Positions 18,601 through 28,397 of a DNA stretch of 28,397 nucleotides are shown one piece after another (position 1 is the first letter of the stretch; every line of letters starts with the position of its first letter). Source of the stretch: Tubulinosema ratisbonensis. Lineage: Eukaryota; Microsporidia; Tubulinosematidae. The stretch spans positions 1 to 28,397 of the forward strand of contig RCSS01000445.1 of assembly GCA_004000155.1 (NCBI GenBank). The letters are read 5' to 3'. The notes under the pieces are model-generated. The model saw only the letters and a list, made by a program, of their open reading frames with translations. It was not told the DNA's origin and did not search any database. The position numbers and the translations under genes were made by a program.

Positions 18601-19180
18601 TTACATTATTTATTAAATTGTACTATTTTATTGTTTAGTGCTGATGATTGGTCTATTTCTAGAATTACAACAAAGTAGTAATAAGAATGATAATTTGAAA
18701 AAGCTTCTTCAAAAGTATATAAAAGAATAAAGATAATGTTCAGAAAGCATATATCAATTTCAAAGGAAGGCGACTGATATGAGGAGAGTACCCTCTCTAA
18801 CAGTTTGGAATATGCAAGAATAAAAATTATTTATATTTTAAGTATGTTTTGCTATATAACTCGATTTTTCCATCATTACCAAGGATTTACATCCAACCAT
18901 TTAAAATATTTTTCAATCAACCAAGCTAAATATTAAAAACAAAAAAAATATTTTTATATATTTAAAGATACAAATGATTTCAAAAAATCTTCTAAATTTG
19001 TTTCATAAAATAAAATATTTTAATTCTTACATAAAAACAATTCAAAATTTGCGATGTTTATTGATTTGATTATTCATTATTATTTATATTTTCAAAATAA
19101 TAATCAAAAGCTTCAGTTATCGTCAAATTATTTATTACTTTCGATTGTAATGAATAATAGAACAAAGTCATTGGACAGTT
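15641..19180. other. Gene desert with scattered possible coding remnants
   Basis: About 3.5 kb without an intact gene. Coding-looking plus-strand scraps occur at about 16,408-16,548 (begins MLTDQKSYDLNRKAFVYFFK), 17,093-17,188 (begins MSFKQYKPFIKNTTFF), 17,270-17,370 and 17,378-17,540. The last, FYYGYLLIILKAMKTTFRIY, distantly recalls HFFFTLLVLKLNYNLPRIKY of the unknown gene at 20.9-19.2 kb and could be a third, older copy. The rest is A/T-rich with no repeat or RNA gene recognised. Confidence 0.35.
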
Positions 19181-19182
19181 TG

Positions 19183-20930
19183 TTAATAGATCTGAACACA
19201 AAATTCTTTAGAAAAATCTCGTTTGCAAACTATTAATTTTTGGTTTATCGCTGTTATACGGCATTTGGGTATTTTGGAAAATTCTGATTCACTTGAAAGT
19301 TTCAAAGAACCAATTGGTTTAAATTCAACGGACAACAGACTTTCCAAATAAGTGCATGCGTTAAGATCATAAAAATCGTCAACAAACAAACATTTTGTTA
19401 TTTTAGGAATATGTAAACGGATAAATGAAATATAAGACTTAAAAAAAAGCAAATTTACATAAATCTTTTCGGTTAAAACAGTAGTTCCAAATATACAAAT
19501 CATACACCTGAATTCTAATATCAATAAATTGAAAAATTTTGATTCAATAATTTTGTAATTTTGTTTCGATTTTAAAATATAAATTTCGTATTTTATTCTT
19601 GGCAGATTATAGTTAAGTTTTAATACTAAAAGTGTAAAAAAGAAATGAAACCTTGCGTAAAAGCCGAGAAAATCTCTAACATTTATAATTTTCTCTACAA
19701 AAATTTTAAGTTCAGGAAATAAAATAAACAACAAAGAATTAGTTGGATTATTAAGGAGGTTAATTAGCCAAACAATAAAATTATTTTTTGCTTCATTTTT
19801 TTCTCCCATGAAAAAGAATTTTATTTTTTTGGAATACATTTCAAATTTTCTAGAATATAGTTGATTTATACTTTTCGCATAACTAGAATAAAACTCATTA
19901 AAACTAATAATAGCCTCTGAGAACTTCTTAGGGCAGTCATCATGAACCCATTCATCTTCAATGTGATTCTTAAAGAAATCCTGTACAAAGGAACTACAAA
20001 TATATTGCCTATAAAAAGGTTCAAAAACTTCTAGATTATTGTTATTATTTGTAAGATCAAATAAATTTAATAAATGTATTTGACATGATTGAGAAACAAA
20101 TCGAAAAACACTTTGCAGTCTGATCCAAAAGCACCTTTCTAGAGTGATTGTGATATTCAAAAGATAAGATATAAAAGAAAAATTTTTATGCAAAAATTTT
20201 GAAGTTGAAACCGTTGGTAAATTTACAGAAAGTTGCTTAGAAAAGTTACATATTTTTAAATTTACTAATATTTTATCATATTTTAGCAAATTAAAATTTG
20301 ATAAATAATTTTTAAAATATAAGCGTATTTCTGTATAATAATTTTCAAATTTTACATTAGATTTGAAATGCATTTTTTCAACGCAAATATAAGAAAAATT
20401 TTTACTTTCATTCGAAAATAATTCTATTGCCTTTTCTGTACCTTTAGAAGTTTTAAAAGTGTAGCTCTTAACTTTTTAGAATTTTTTATCAAATCTTTTG
20501 GTAAAGCTGTGAAAATTTTTGCAGAATCGACTTCTATTTCATTTTTTTTCTTAGAGTCATCTTCTTTAGTAGTTGTTTGTGCAAATTCACAATTGTTTAT
20601 AATGCTCTTTTTCTCTCTTTCAGTATTTTCGTTAATAAAGTCAAGAATCCAATCTATTTCATCACTTTGGTGTTCAGTCTCAGCATTACAAAGTACTTCT
20701 CTACTAGAAAGATAGTCAGTGTGTTCAAACCCCGACATATTTAGATGATTTAATGAAGTTAAGTCAAAGTTTTGTTGCTGTTTAGTTTCGCAAACATTTC
20801 GATTCAAATTTTTGAAGTTAAGTTCTTCTGAGAATTTAGCACTTTTTGCAGTTGAATTAGAATTTATCTCGTTTGAAGATTTTCGTTTAGAAGAAAAAAT
20901 AAATATAATGTAAAAGATTAGTTTGAACAT
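19183..20930 (-). CDS. Unknown, possibly secreted protein; read-through needs a -1 frameshift
   Basis: Two overlapping frames on the minus strand. The first starts at the ATG at 20,930 (MFKLIFYIIFIFSSKRKSS), with a short hydrophobic N terminus that could be a signal peptide. It continues as a polar Glu/Lys/Asn/Ser-rich region to a TAG at 20,426-20,424. The second is in the -1 frame, open from 20,475 to 19,183, and carries a Phe/Ile/Leu-rich C-terminal part with a conserved-looking LLNNPTNSLLFILF and HFFFTLLVLKLNYNLP. In the overlap, CTT TTA AAA CTT (20,459-20,448) contains the heptamer T TTA AAA in frame. A -1 slip there gives a continuous product of about 582 residues. Either this is a recoding signal, or one A was lost from the AAAA run by mutation or sequencing error. 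No known domain was recognised. A decayed paralogue on the plus strand at 13.8-15.64 kb shows that both halves of the C-terminal part belong to one real protein family. No CCC motif is seen at this start. Confidence 0.65.
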
Positions 20931-21540
20931 ATTTGTTTTCAAAATAATTTTAAATACATTAGATAAGGCTTATCTTTAGTAAATAAATTATTGAAAACAA
21001 TTATAATAAAATAAATATTAATAACCAAATTTGAAATCTATCGACGGTCATTTTATATATTAAGCAATATCCCTAACTAAAAAATAGAGTTAAATAATAA
21101 ATTCTTCAATTTTCACAAAAAAACTTATGATTATATTGCCAGAAAATTTGATTTTTAAATATTATACCAAAGATGTCTGATATGTAAAAATATAAGGGGC
21201 TGAAAACATTGCTTGAAATAAACCTATCTTTTTGTTTTTACGAATAGTCTTTTTTATCAACGAGTCAAACATAATTTAATCGGTAGAACGAAGAATATCA
21301 TGTCATAAAAAACAACACTTTATAATTATATAAAAAATATATCACAAACAATAATACTTCGTAAAAATACGGTATAGGGAGTTGAATTTAAGCATGTGTA
21401 ATTATAAACAATGACTTTATTATTTATATTTTAAATTAAAAAAATATTTGTAAGATACTTAGTAAAAATAGAATTTTAAAAATTTATAAGACGAACAAGT
21501 TTTACATCAAATAAAAATTTTAATCATTATTTAAATAAAA
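20931..21540. other. Gene-free spacer upstream of the unknown gene
   Basis: About 600 bp of A/T-rich sequence between the start of the unknown minus-strand gene and the CCCC box at 21,547. No coding remnant, hairpin or repeat was recognised, and no obvious CCC-type start motif lies near the start codon at 20,930. Confidence 0.45.
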
Positions 21541-21615
21541 TTATTACCCCTAAGAAGAAGAATTATGAGACAGATAATCAAGAAAGGAACAAGAAAACTA
21601 AATATCTTCAAGTAA
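21541..21615 (+). pseudogene. Orphan gene start resembling the one at 5,500
   Basis: CCCC (21,547-21,550), a 14-nt purine-rich leader TAAGAAGAAGAATT and ATGAGA mirror the layout at 5,505-5,527 (CCCC, TAGAAGAATTAAC, ATGAGA). The frame here runs only 16 codons (MRQIIKKGTRKLNIFK) to TAA at 21,613-21,615. It is likely the preserved promoter and 5' end of a family whose body has decayed or been deleted. The element-A core (GGCAAC block) is not seen upstream. Confidence 0.4.
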
Positions 21616-24600
21616 AAAAAGGTAAGATAATAAAATCATTTTTAATAACTATCACGTAACTGCTCGAATTTTTAGTGTAGATGACACATTAACAATTTTA
21701 ACCTTTTAAGTAAATTATGCCTTTAATCTAACAACTAATCGTTTTAAGTGATCTTAATTTTTTCTTGCTCTTTAGGCAAAATCATTCCAAATCTATTGTA
21801 CCGAAAGTATTGTGGTAATCACTGTATTTATTTTTACCGAACTTTTAAATAAGTGTTTTTGTGACATAGATGAGTTTATTTAAAATTTTTTTATGTTCTT
21901 AATTTTTTCTAATAATTCACATAACAATATTACGACAATCTTGTTTTATAATTAACAAAAGTAATATAGATTAAAAAGTTTAAACATTTTTCTTCACACT
22001 TAGTTTGTGTTTCTTATTATATGCAAAAAATTTTAAGAGAAATATATTTTTAGTTCAGTAACTTCATGATAAGAAAAAAAGCTGAAAACACAATATATAT
22101 GAAACAAAAATTTATATTTTTACTGTTTTATATAACATCTGTTATATATTTTATGCTTTTTTCGTTTTTATTTAAATTTTTAAACAAGTAAATAATATGA
22201 AAGTATCTTTTTTAACAAAACTGTAAATACAAGGTGGCACAAATCCATATAAAAATATACTTAACTGTGTTGTAAACAAACCATAGCATTGTAATATAAA
22301 AACTCAGTCTAAGCGCTATTAAGAAAAATAAAAAACTTATATTGACAGTGTTTAAAACACGAAAATTATTAAAACGAATTTTTTGAGAGGTTAAAAAAAA
22401 TTTAAACGCAAACAATGTTTATTCATAAGTGTTTAGTCTACTTTTTGTAAATGAAAAAGAATGACCTCTTATCTGTTAATAATTACTCGGCATGTGAAAA
22501 AAAGTTATTAATGAATATAGATTAAAAAATCTCAAATCTAACCATAAGTTGGATTTATAAAAAAAGTACAAATTTAAAGGCGTGTTTTTTTTTAATTAAT
22601 TTTTTATATCGTGTAATACTTTGAAACATTTTTTTTTTGATTTTATAAAGTCTAAATATAGGAAATAAAAAAGTTATTAGCTTTGTAATTAGTATTATTA
22701 TGTGTATTATGCTAAATCACCCCTAAAAATAATTCGCCCATTCAATTTTATATAAAAATATATGATTAGACAACTTATTTCAAAAATTAGAACTCAAATA
22801 ATTGCTACTCTGAACTAAAAATTCTTCGCTTATGATGTTTCAAGAAAAATTAACATCACAGGCACTTTATCATAACCCGCAATAAATATATAAATATAAC
22901 AGTTACAATAATTGTAAGGATAAAGTTAGACTTAAAAGGCAAGTGATCAGATTAAAAAAATAATTTTAGAAGAAAACGCAAAAAATAGGAAATAGTCTCT
23001 TAATAAAATAGCAAAAAGAATAAAAAAAGACAATAAAATTACACAGTCATTAGACCACAAAGAAAAATAGAATCTAAAAGTATTTTTACTCACTTTTTTT
23101 TGCAAAAAACAATCTCACGGCTGGATTACACAAATAAATTAAGCTCTATAAGGAAAAGTTTAGAATAGAATTAAACAAGTTAAGAAAAAAATTTTAGTGA
23201 TCGAAGAAAGTTAAACACGTGTTTTTCCATTGAAAAGTAAATACATTACAAGATGCCTATTTTAAACCAAACACTACCAATATTACAGGGATCGCATTTC
23301 TGTTGGATATTGTGTTATGCTTTGGAGCTGCTTTTTATATTAAAACATAAAAAATAATTTAATGACAAACTTATGAAGGTAGAGAATTGTATTGAAATGT
23401 TTTAGAGGGTATTATATTTATCCACACATACCACGGGGCTTTCTGAATTTTTTAGTACGATAACGATACAATACATATCTCAAAGTCAAGGAATAAGATC
23501 TTAAAGGAAACAATATTGGATTATTAAACTAGACGCACAATTATCATATTTAAACTTTATTGAAAACTTATGAATGTGTTACAGAAATGGAAACAAAACT
23601 CTCAAAGGGTAATGGTATTAATTGTCACAGCTTAAGTATGAACACCTAAATAATTAACGCCCAAGACGAATTGATTTTTGCAAGTTACCTAATTTGTTTA
23701 GCAAAGTGAAAAGGCATTTAATTGATTATTTAATAATTTAATTTTTATTATTTCCAACTTAAATTTATTGTAAAACTAATTATTTTATTAATATAAAAAA
23801 ATCATATAATAAAGAGTAACTTGTTTTCTTATTAAAATTTTTATAAAACAAAACCGAAAAATTACATTACTAACTTTTGATCGACAATCTGTTTTTAAAG
23901 CATTGTATTATCAATAAAATACACTCAATTTAAATAAATATTTCTTATTTTTTTGCATAGTTTTAAATAAATATTTAATGTCCTTTTCCAATATTAAATG
24001 AATATATTATTGTAATTATCATTTGTTTATCAAAGATTGTTTTAATAACAAGAACTTAGCAATCGATTATATAATGACAATAATTGACTTAAATTCACTT
24101 TCAATACTTATAAACTCAAAAACGTCTAAAAAAAAAACAAAATTAAACTCACACACATATAAAACGAGTAGGATGTGCCGTTGGCCTGATTTAATCATTT
24201 CCTTTTTAATAGTGTCAAAGGGAGAAAGATGATCAAATGAAACCTTCTTCCTTTAAGATAAAATCCTTTCACTTATCTTTTTTATAGCTGCTATTTATAT
24301 GAAATTACAACACTACGTAACATTCAATAAAGTCAAAATATACATGAACAAAAGAATTTTATACATTATTTAACCTATAAAAAATGGAGTAGAAGTCCAA
24401 ATAGATTTTTCGAAATTACAATGATCCAAAAATATGACCAAAAACTCAATTATGATAATTGCACAAAATTAAAATTATAGTAATGCATGTTAGTATTATA
24501 TTAAAAAAGAACTGAAAAAATATAAAAGGAATAACAATTAAATAATATAACGGGTAAAAGATTGAATATTTTATTAAATATATTTTTTATGTATAACTGA

Positions 24601-24640
24601 ACTGCGTTAAAATTAACGAAGTAAAAACTTATTATAACAA
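21616..24640. other. Gene desert, possible unrecognised relic at about 22.8-23.7 kb
   Basis: No intact gene. Between about 22,830 and 23,700 the plus strand has interrupted, coding-like text, for example LQDAYFKPNTTNITGIAFLL (23,240-23,300) leading into DIVLCFGAAFYI, and a Lys-rich stretch before it. It may be a decayed gene or transposase but matches nothing I can name. Open stretches at 22,212-22,415 (minus) and 24,023-24,232 (plus) start with TTG and look like chance. Confidence 0.35.
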
Positions 24641-24644
24641 AAAT

Positions 24645-24870
24645 TGTACATGAGTTGCCGCATGTTTCTTTTAAATAGGTATTATACTTTATTTAAAAGG
24701 TATAGGATAAAAATATTCGTATGGATTTTTCATTCCTATGCAACAAAAAAATAGCTAAAATTAACTAACCAGAAATGCTGAAAAATTATTTAATAAAAAT
24801 ATTTTTACTCCTAAGGGGACCCGACGGGAAACGAATGATAAACTTAGACAAAAGTCTATTCAAAATTTTA
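24645..24870 (+). repeat. Dispersed element A, copy 2
   Basis: The order of blocks is: hairpin ACATG-8 nt-CATGT (24,648-24,665); a diverged spacer ending AAAAGGTATAGG; the core ATTCGTATGGATTTTTCATT then CCTATGCAAC plus an A-run (24,714-24,751); ACTCCTAAGG 68 nt after GCAAC; and AAACTTAGAC....GTCTATTC. Every block has a counterpart in the same order and at nearly the same spacing at 28,168-28,397. A G/C-rich patch GGGGACCCGACGGG (24,815 on) follows the ACTCCTAA box. It precedes a 13-codon frame (MINLDKSLFKILF). It lies just beyond the 3' side of the LINE relic. Confidence 0.7.
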
Positions 24871-25199
24871 TTTTAGGTGTTAAACACCGTAGTATATTTG
24901 TTGTATACAGCAAACACATATTTTTTATAAGTGGGTTATTTTTGTATTTCACCTGGTCTTTTAGATCATTATTAGGATGTTAAAGAGAGTGGGACTTAGG
25001 TTTATCTTTTATGTTAGATCTGTAGTTAGTTCTTGTTCTTCAGATTCTAGTAAATTCCAGGTCTTTTTAATTCAGTTATTTTAGTATAGTTGACTGACAA
25101 TTTCAATAAAATCATTGGCTCGTTATACTTTTCCAATTTTTTTGTATAACAAGATTCTTTTAAGGTAATTCTAATAATAAATTTTATAAATTAAATTAT

Positions 25200-27352
25200 G
25201 CCATCCAACTTACCATCATGCAATCTTACTTCTCAACCAATCACTTTTTACTACAGCAAATACACACACTATATTATTGAATTTCCACTGGTTAAAAAAC
25301 ACTTAGGAATTCTTTAGTTTTCATTTATTTTTTCATTTTTATTGAGTTTAAATTAAGGTCTTGTTTGTTTTTTTGTTTTCTATTCTTATTCTTTTTAGAT
25401 AATTATTTGCTCCTATCTTCTTAAAGTTTTCTTATGTTTTTCAAATAGTCTTGTCCATCTATTTTTTGTACTTGTTCTTACTAGTTTTTCATCAGTTTCT
25501 CACAATAGTATGTTAGATATTTTTTTTTATTTTTATTTCAATTCGTCTGTCACATACTTTAAGAATATTTTTTTGATTCTGATTTTTCAATATATTTAAT
25601 ATTTTTTTTCTATCTCCTAATTTCTTTTTTTTACAGTTTGCTTCGTAAAATGAATAAATCAGAGAAATCCTTTCTACTTGGGTGATTTTTATTGTTATTT
25701 AATCTTAGTATTCTTTTCTTTAGTGAATTGTTACTCTCTTCCCCCATTGCGTTTTTATTTATTTTTTACAGCTTCTTTAAATTTTTGTTCTGGTGTTTAT
25801 GTACTAGCAATAAAGAATGTTTAGGTATTGTAAGCATTAAATGCTATTCCTAATGCGTTTTTCATAAATTGGTTTACTTTTCTGTTTAAGGTCTGTATGT
25901 CGACCTTCTTGTTTATTGCAAAACAAAGTCCAATTCTAACACCGGTAATAAAAATTGTTATGCAATGTTAGCCAAAGTAGAGTTCTTCATTTTATTTGTA
26001 TTCCGAATTCTGAAAAATCTTAAGTTTCTCCATGTTAGTATAAGCTTCTTCCAGTTGTTTTATGTTGTTCCTTCATGTTGTATCCACTAATTCTAATAAA
26101 AATCCCTAAGTATTTATAATGTTTTAAATTAGAAATTTCCTCTTCCTTTATTTGTAGTTTGATTTCTTCTTTGGCTATGACGCCATATTTTTTAGAATTA
26201 AATTTTAGTCCGTGGTAATCTGCATATTGTACTACTTTCTCAATTTCTATCAGTGCGGAGTTTCTATTTTTGGCAAGAATTGCTATGTAATCGGCATATA
26301 ATAAAACAGAGTTTTTTATTGTAACGCTATTGTTTAACGTAATAAACTTTGGTAGTTCATCAATCAGTATTTTGAAGAGCAATGGCTAACCCTTGACCCT
26401 TGTGTCAATTCTAATATAAAATCAGCCTCTTCTGATGCTCAATGATTCAAGTAGATGTTTATTTTATTTTTTCCATATAGATTATAAATTAGTTGGATAA
26501 ATTTTATCATTTTAGTTTGTTTCGATTTTTTTGTAGATTAAAACAGTATTTGCTATGTCATACGCCTCTGAGATGCCTAGAAATATCAGTGTACGCTCAT
26601 ATATTCACATGTTGTTTCCAAGTTCAGACCGTGGTGCAAGATTCTGCATAACTTATTTTTTATTCTGGTAAATCCACATGTTCTCCTGAGAATGCCGAGA
26701 CCTGGTCTATCTAGTCTTTAGTAATTTTTCGAAAATTTTCCTCATGCATCTTTGTAGCGTAATAGATCTATATAGATTCTTGCTTTTAATAATGGTATTG
26801 TTACGGCTTCTGTCCATTTTTTATAGCCTCATTAGTTTTCAAAAATTTTTTAAACATTTTTTTCGTTAGATAGATTCCATTTTATTTGAGTTTTTTTGAT
26901 AAATATTACGTTATCCCATCTTTGCCTGGACTTTTATTTTATGTAAAGTTCTTTATATTTTCGTTACCTCTTCGCTGGTAAATTCTGCGACCTTTTCTCT
27001 TCCTGTTTTGGCGTAAATAATTCTAGAATAGCTTCTTTCTGATATCCAAAAAGTTGTTTTTTAATTTCTTCAACGAAAAGTCTATTGTAATTTTCTGGTT
27101 ATGTTTTTCTTTTAAAATAGCTAGTGAGTTCTGCTATTTCATTTTTTTTTCATTAATTTCATTTCCGTAAGTTTTTTTCCAATAAAGTTTTTAAATTTAA
27201 TAATTTCATTCTCTATTTCTATGGAATCTTGTTAAGTGTTTCTGTTAAGCTTGTAGATTGTTTTTTTCGAGATGTTTCTTTAACATTTGTTTAAATTCAA
27301 TTTTTTCTTTGGTTGCTAATGGAAAGTCTACTATTATGGCACGCCCAATCAT
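25200..27352 (-). mobile_element. Decayed LINE (non-LTR retrotransposon) ORF2 fragment
   Basis: Read on the minus strand from right to left with many frameshifts and stops. The end of an apurinic-type endonuclease comes first (GRAIIVDFPLATKEK, 27,344 down), then a Lys-rich linker. Reverse transcriptase landmarks follow in the right order: SPGKDGI (26,932-26,914), a motif A-like region FLGISEAYD (about 26,560), a GVRQG-like VKG-stop-PLLFKIL (about 26,390), the catalytic box as YADYIAILA, and SNLKHYKYLGI. A C-terminal region includes INKKVDIQTLNRKVNQFMKN (about 25,915-25,855) and a Lys-rich tail to about 25,420 or beyond. In the catalytic box the second Asp of YADD is Tyr (codon 26,289-26,287). 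The longest clean stretch is 26,382-26,035. The 5' part, including most of the endonuclease, is absent. The 3' limit is uncertain and may reach about 24,920. Confidence 0.88.
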
Positions 27353-28160
27353 TTATCGAAGTACTAAATTTAGAAACATACAAAGTGACCAATTTGTAAC
27401 TATTTAAATAACAATTTTATATAAAAAATGTTCTTCAATAATAAAAACTTTAAAAATAAAAAGATACAGTCAGTATACCTTCAATATCTGACTGGTGACG
27501 TGGTACGCATAGACTACTAAAGCACGTTAAATTTTAATACCAATTTCATGTTTGCTGTTAATAAGCCAATATTAAAAAGTAGCTCGATAATAAACATCTA
27601 GAATGATTGCATATAGAAAGTTAAATAAATCTTTTTCATAGTTATCTTTTTCTCTAAATGTTTGTACACGACTAGAATATTTTTATACTTCAAATTTTTA
27701 GCGCCCATATTGTCGTATTACCTTTCTCGATTAAGGGCTACGAGACTCGCTTAAAAAATAGAAATTTAAAATTATTTAATTTATTAAAATTAATACTTAA
27801 AAAAATTCAAAAATTCATTTTATATTGTATTAAAAAAATTGTCAAAAATTAGATACATTAAATCCAAAAAAAATTTCTAAAATGTGAAAATTATGTGACA
27901 GATATAACCAGCAATATTCTCTATTCCTTGAAGTATTCGAGAGCAGAGAAAATTTATGCACTAATTTAAATTTATCTTTTATTTGATTTTTTTGCTTTTT
28001 GTAATAACAATTTATTTGAAGTAAAAAATATGTTTAACCGACTTATATGTTTAGTTCCTGTAACCAAAGCCTGCAAGGTAAGGTAGGCTTAGGTAGTCAA
28101 TAGAGTACACGGGGGTGGGTTTTAGCGGGTGAAAGGCTCGCAGTATCTTGAGCTATACCT
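27353..28160. other. Spacer between LINE relic and element A copy 3
   Basis: No gene recognised. A minus-strand frame of about 36 codons starting MGAKNLKYKNILVVYKHLEK (from about 27,710 down) is short and unsupported. From about 28,060 the composition shifts: 28,060-28,160 has several G-runs (ACGGGGGTGGGTTTTAGCGG), much richer in G than anything else in the window. This shift may mark the beginning of the element or gene that continues off the right edge. Confidence 0.4.
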
Positions 28161-28397
28161 AAGTATGGGAAACATATTTTACTGTATGTTTCCGTCGACT
28201 AGATATTAATATTCTTATATAGAAGGTATAGCGAAAAGATCTTCGTATGGATTTCCCATCCCTAGGCAACAAAAAAAATACATGCTGTAGTTAGAAAGTT
28301 TTTAGCCGTATAAGCTTGAATCAGAGGAAAGGAGGACTCTTAAGGTAAACTTTAACTCTGGTCAATGCTTATATTCGAAGCGGATGGAGGCACTTGT
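28161..28397 (+). repeat. Dispersed element A, copy 3 (runs off the window)
   Basis: The most G/C-rich and perhaps best-preserved copy. It has the hairpin GGAAACATA-8 nt-TATGTTTCC (28,168-28,193), a spacer ending AGAAGGTATAGCG, the core AGATCTTCGTATGGATTTCC and CATCCCTAGGCAAC with an A-run (28,239-28,281), ACTCTTAAGG 68 nt after GGCAAC, then AAACTTTAAC....GTCAATGC. The core shares roughly 36 of 43 positions with copy 1. The sequence stops before the element's right end can be seen. Confidence 0.7.

Noticed and set aside
19054..19236. Plus-strand frame of 60 codons
   Set aside because: No upstream signal, no recognisable content, and it overlaps the end of the minus-strand unknown gene.
20509..20715. 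Plus-strand frame of 68 codons
   Set aside because: It is the antisense of the N-terminal half of the minus-strand unknown gene, which has a better start and a paralogue.
22212..22415. Minus-strand hydrophobic frame of 67 codons
   Set aside because: TTG start only; apparent membrane segments arise easily from T-rich sequence.
24023..24232. Plus-strand frame of 69 codons
   Set aside because: TTG start, no motif upstream, nothing recognisable.
26035..26382. A functional short reverse transcriptase
   Set aside because: Only a fragment of the palm domain, with the catalytic YADD changed to YADY and broken frames on both sides.

Overview
The window looks like nuclear DNA of a microsporidian. 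The base composition is extremely A+T-rich. The recognisable genes are short, intron-less eukaryotic housekeeping genes (ribosomal protein, TFIID subunits, snoRNP factor, N-myristoyltransferase, SUMO E2) packed with tiny spacers. Several start codons are preceded within about 15 nt by a CCC motif, the start-site signal known from microsporidia. ISXO2-like transposases and LINE reverse transcriptases of the kinds seen here are also common in gene-poor microsporidian genomes. The genus cannot be fixed from sequence alone; the long gene deserts would fit a large-genome lineage such as Hamiltosporidium (inference).

Layout. 1-1.0 kb: a decayed ISXO2-like (IS1595-type) transposase, minus strand. 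2.2-12.6 kb: a gene-rich block holding an eIF2-alpha-kinase-like protein with altered catalytic residues (+), UBC9-like E2 (-), N-myristoyltransferase (-), TAF11 (+), an Air1/2-like zinc-knuckle protein (+), ribosomal protein uL30/L7 (-), a DMT/SLC35-like transporter (-), TAF9 (-), IMP4 (-) and GPN1 (+). 12.6-28.4 kb: a gene desert of decayed sequence. It contains a nearly complete unknown gene on the minus strand (20.93-19.18 kb) that needs one -1 frameshift to be read through, a badly decayed paralogue of it on the plus strand (13.8-15.64 kb), a degenerate LINE (25.2-27.35 kb, minus), and copies of an undescribed dispersed element (5.4, 24.65 and 28.17 kb, all plus strand) carrying a conserved hairpin, a conserved core and a CCC-like box at fixed spacing.

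Functional theme. Most intact genes serve gene expression: TAF9 and TAF11 (TFIID), GPN1 (RNA polymerase II assembly/import), an Air-like protein (nuclear RNA surveillance), IMP4 (18S rRNA maturation), uL30 (60S subunit) and a putative translational-control kinase. NMT and UBC9 are protein-modification enzymes. Genes are mostly convergent or divergent with spacers of 9-210 bp, except around 3.8-5.8 kb. Single N bases cluster at 10,993-12,525 and leave a few codons of IMP4 and GPN1 undefined.
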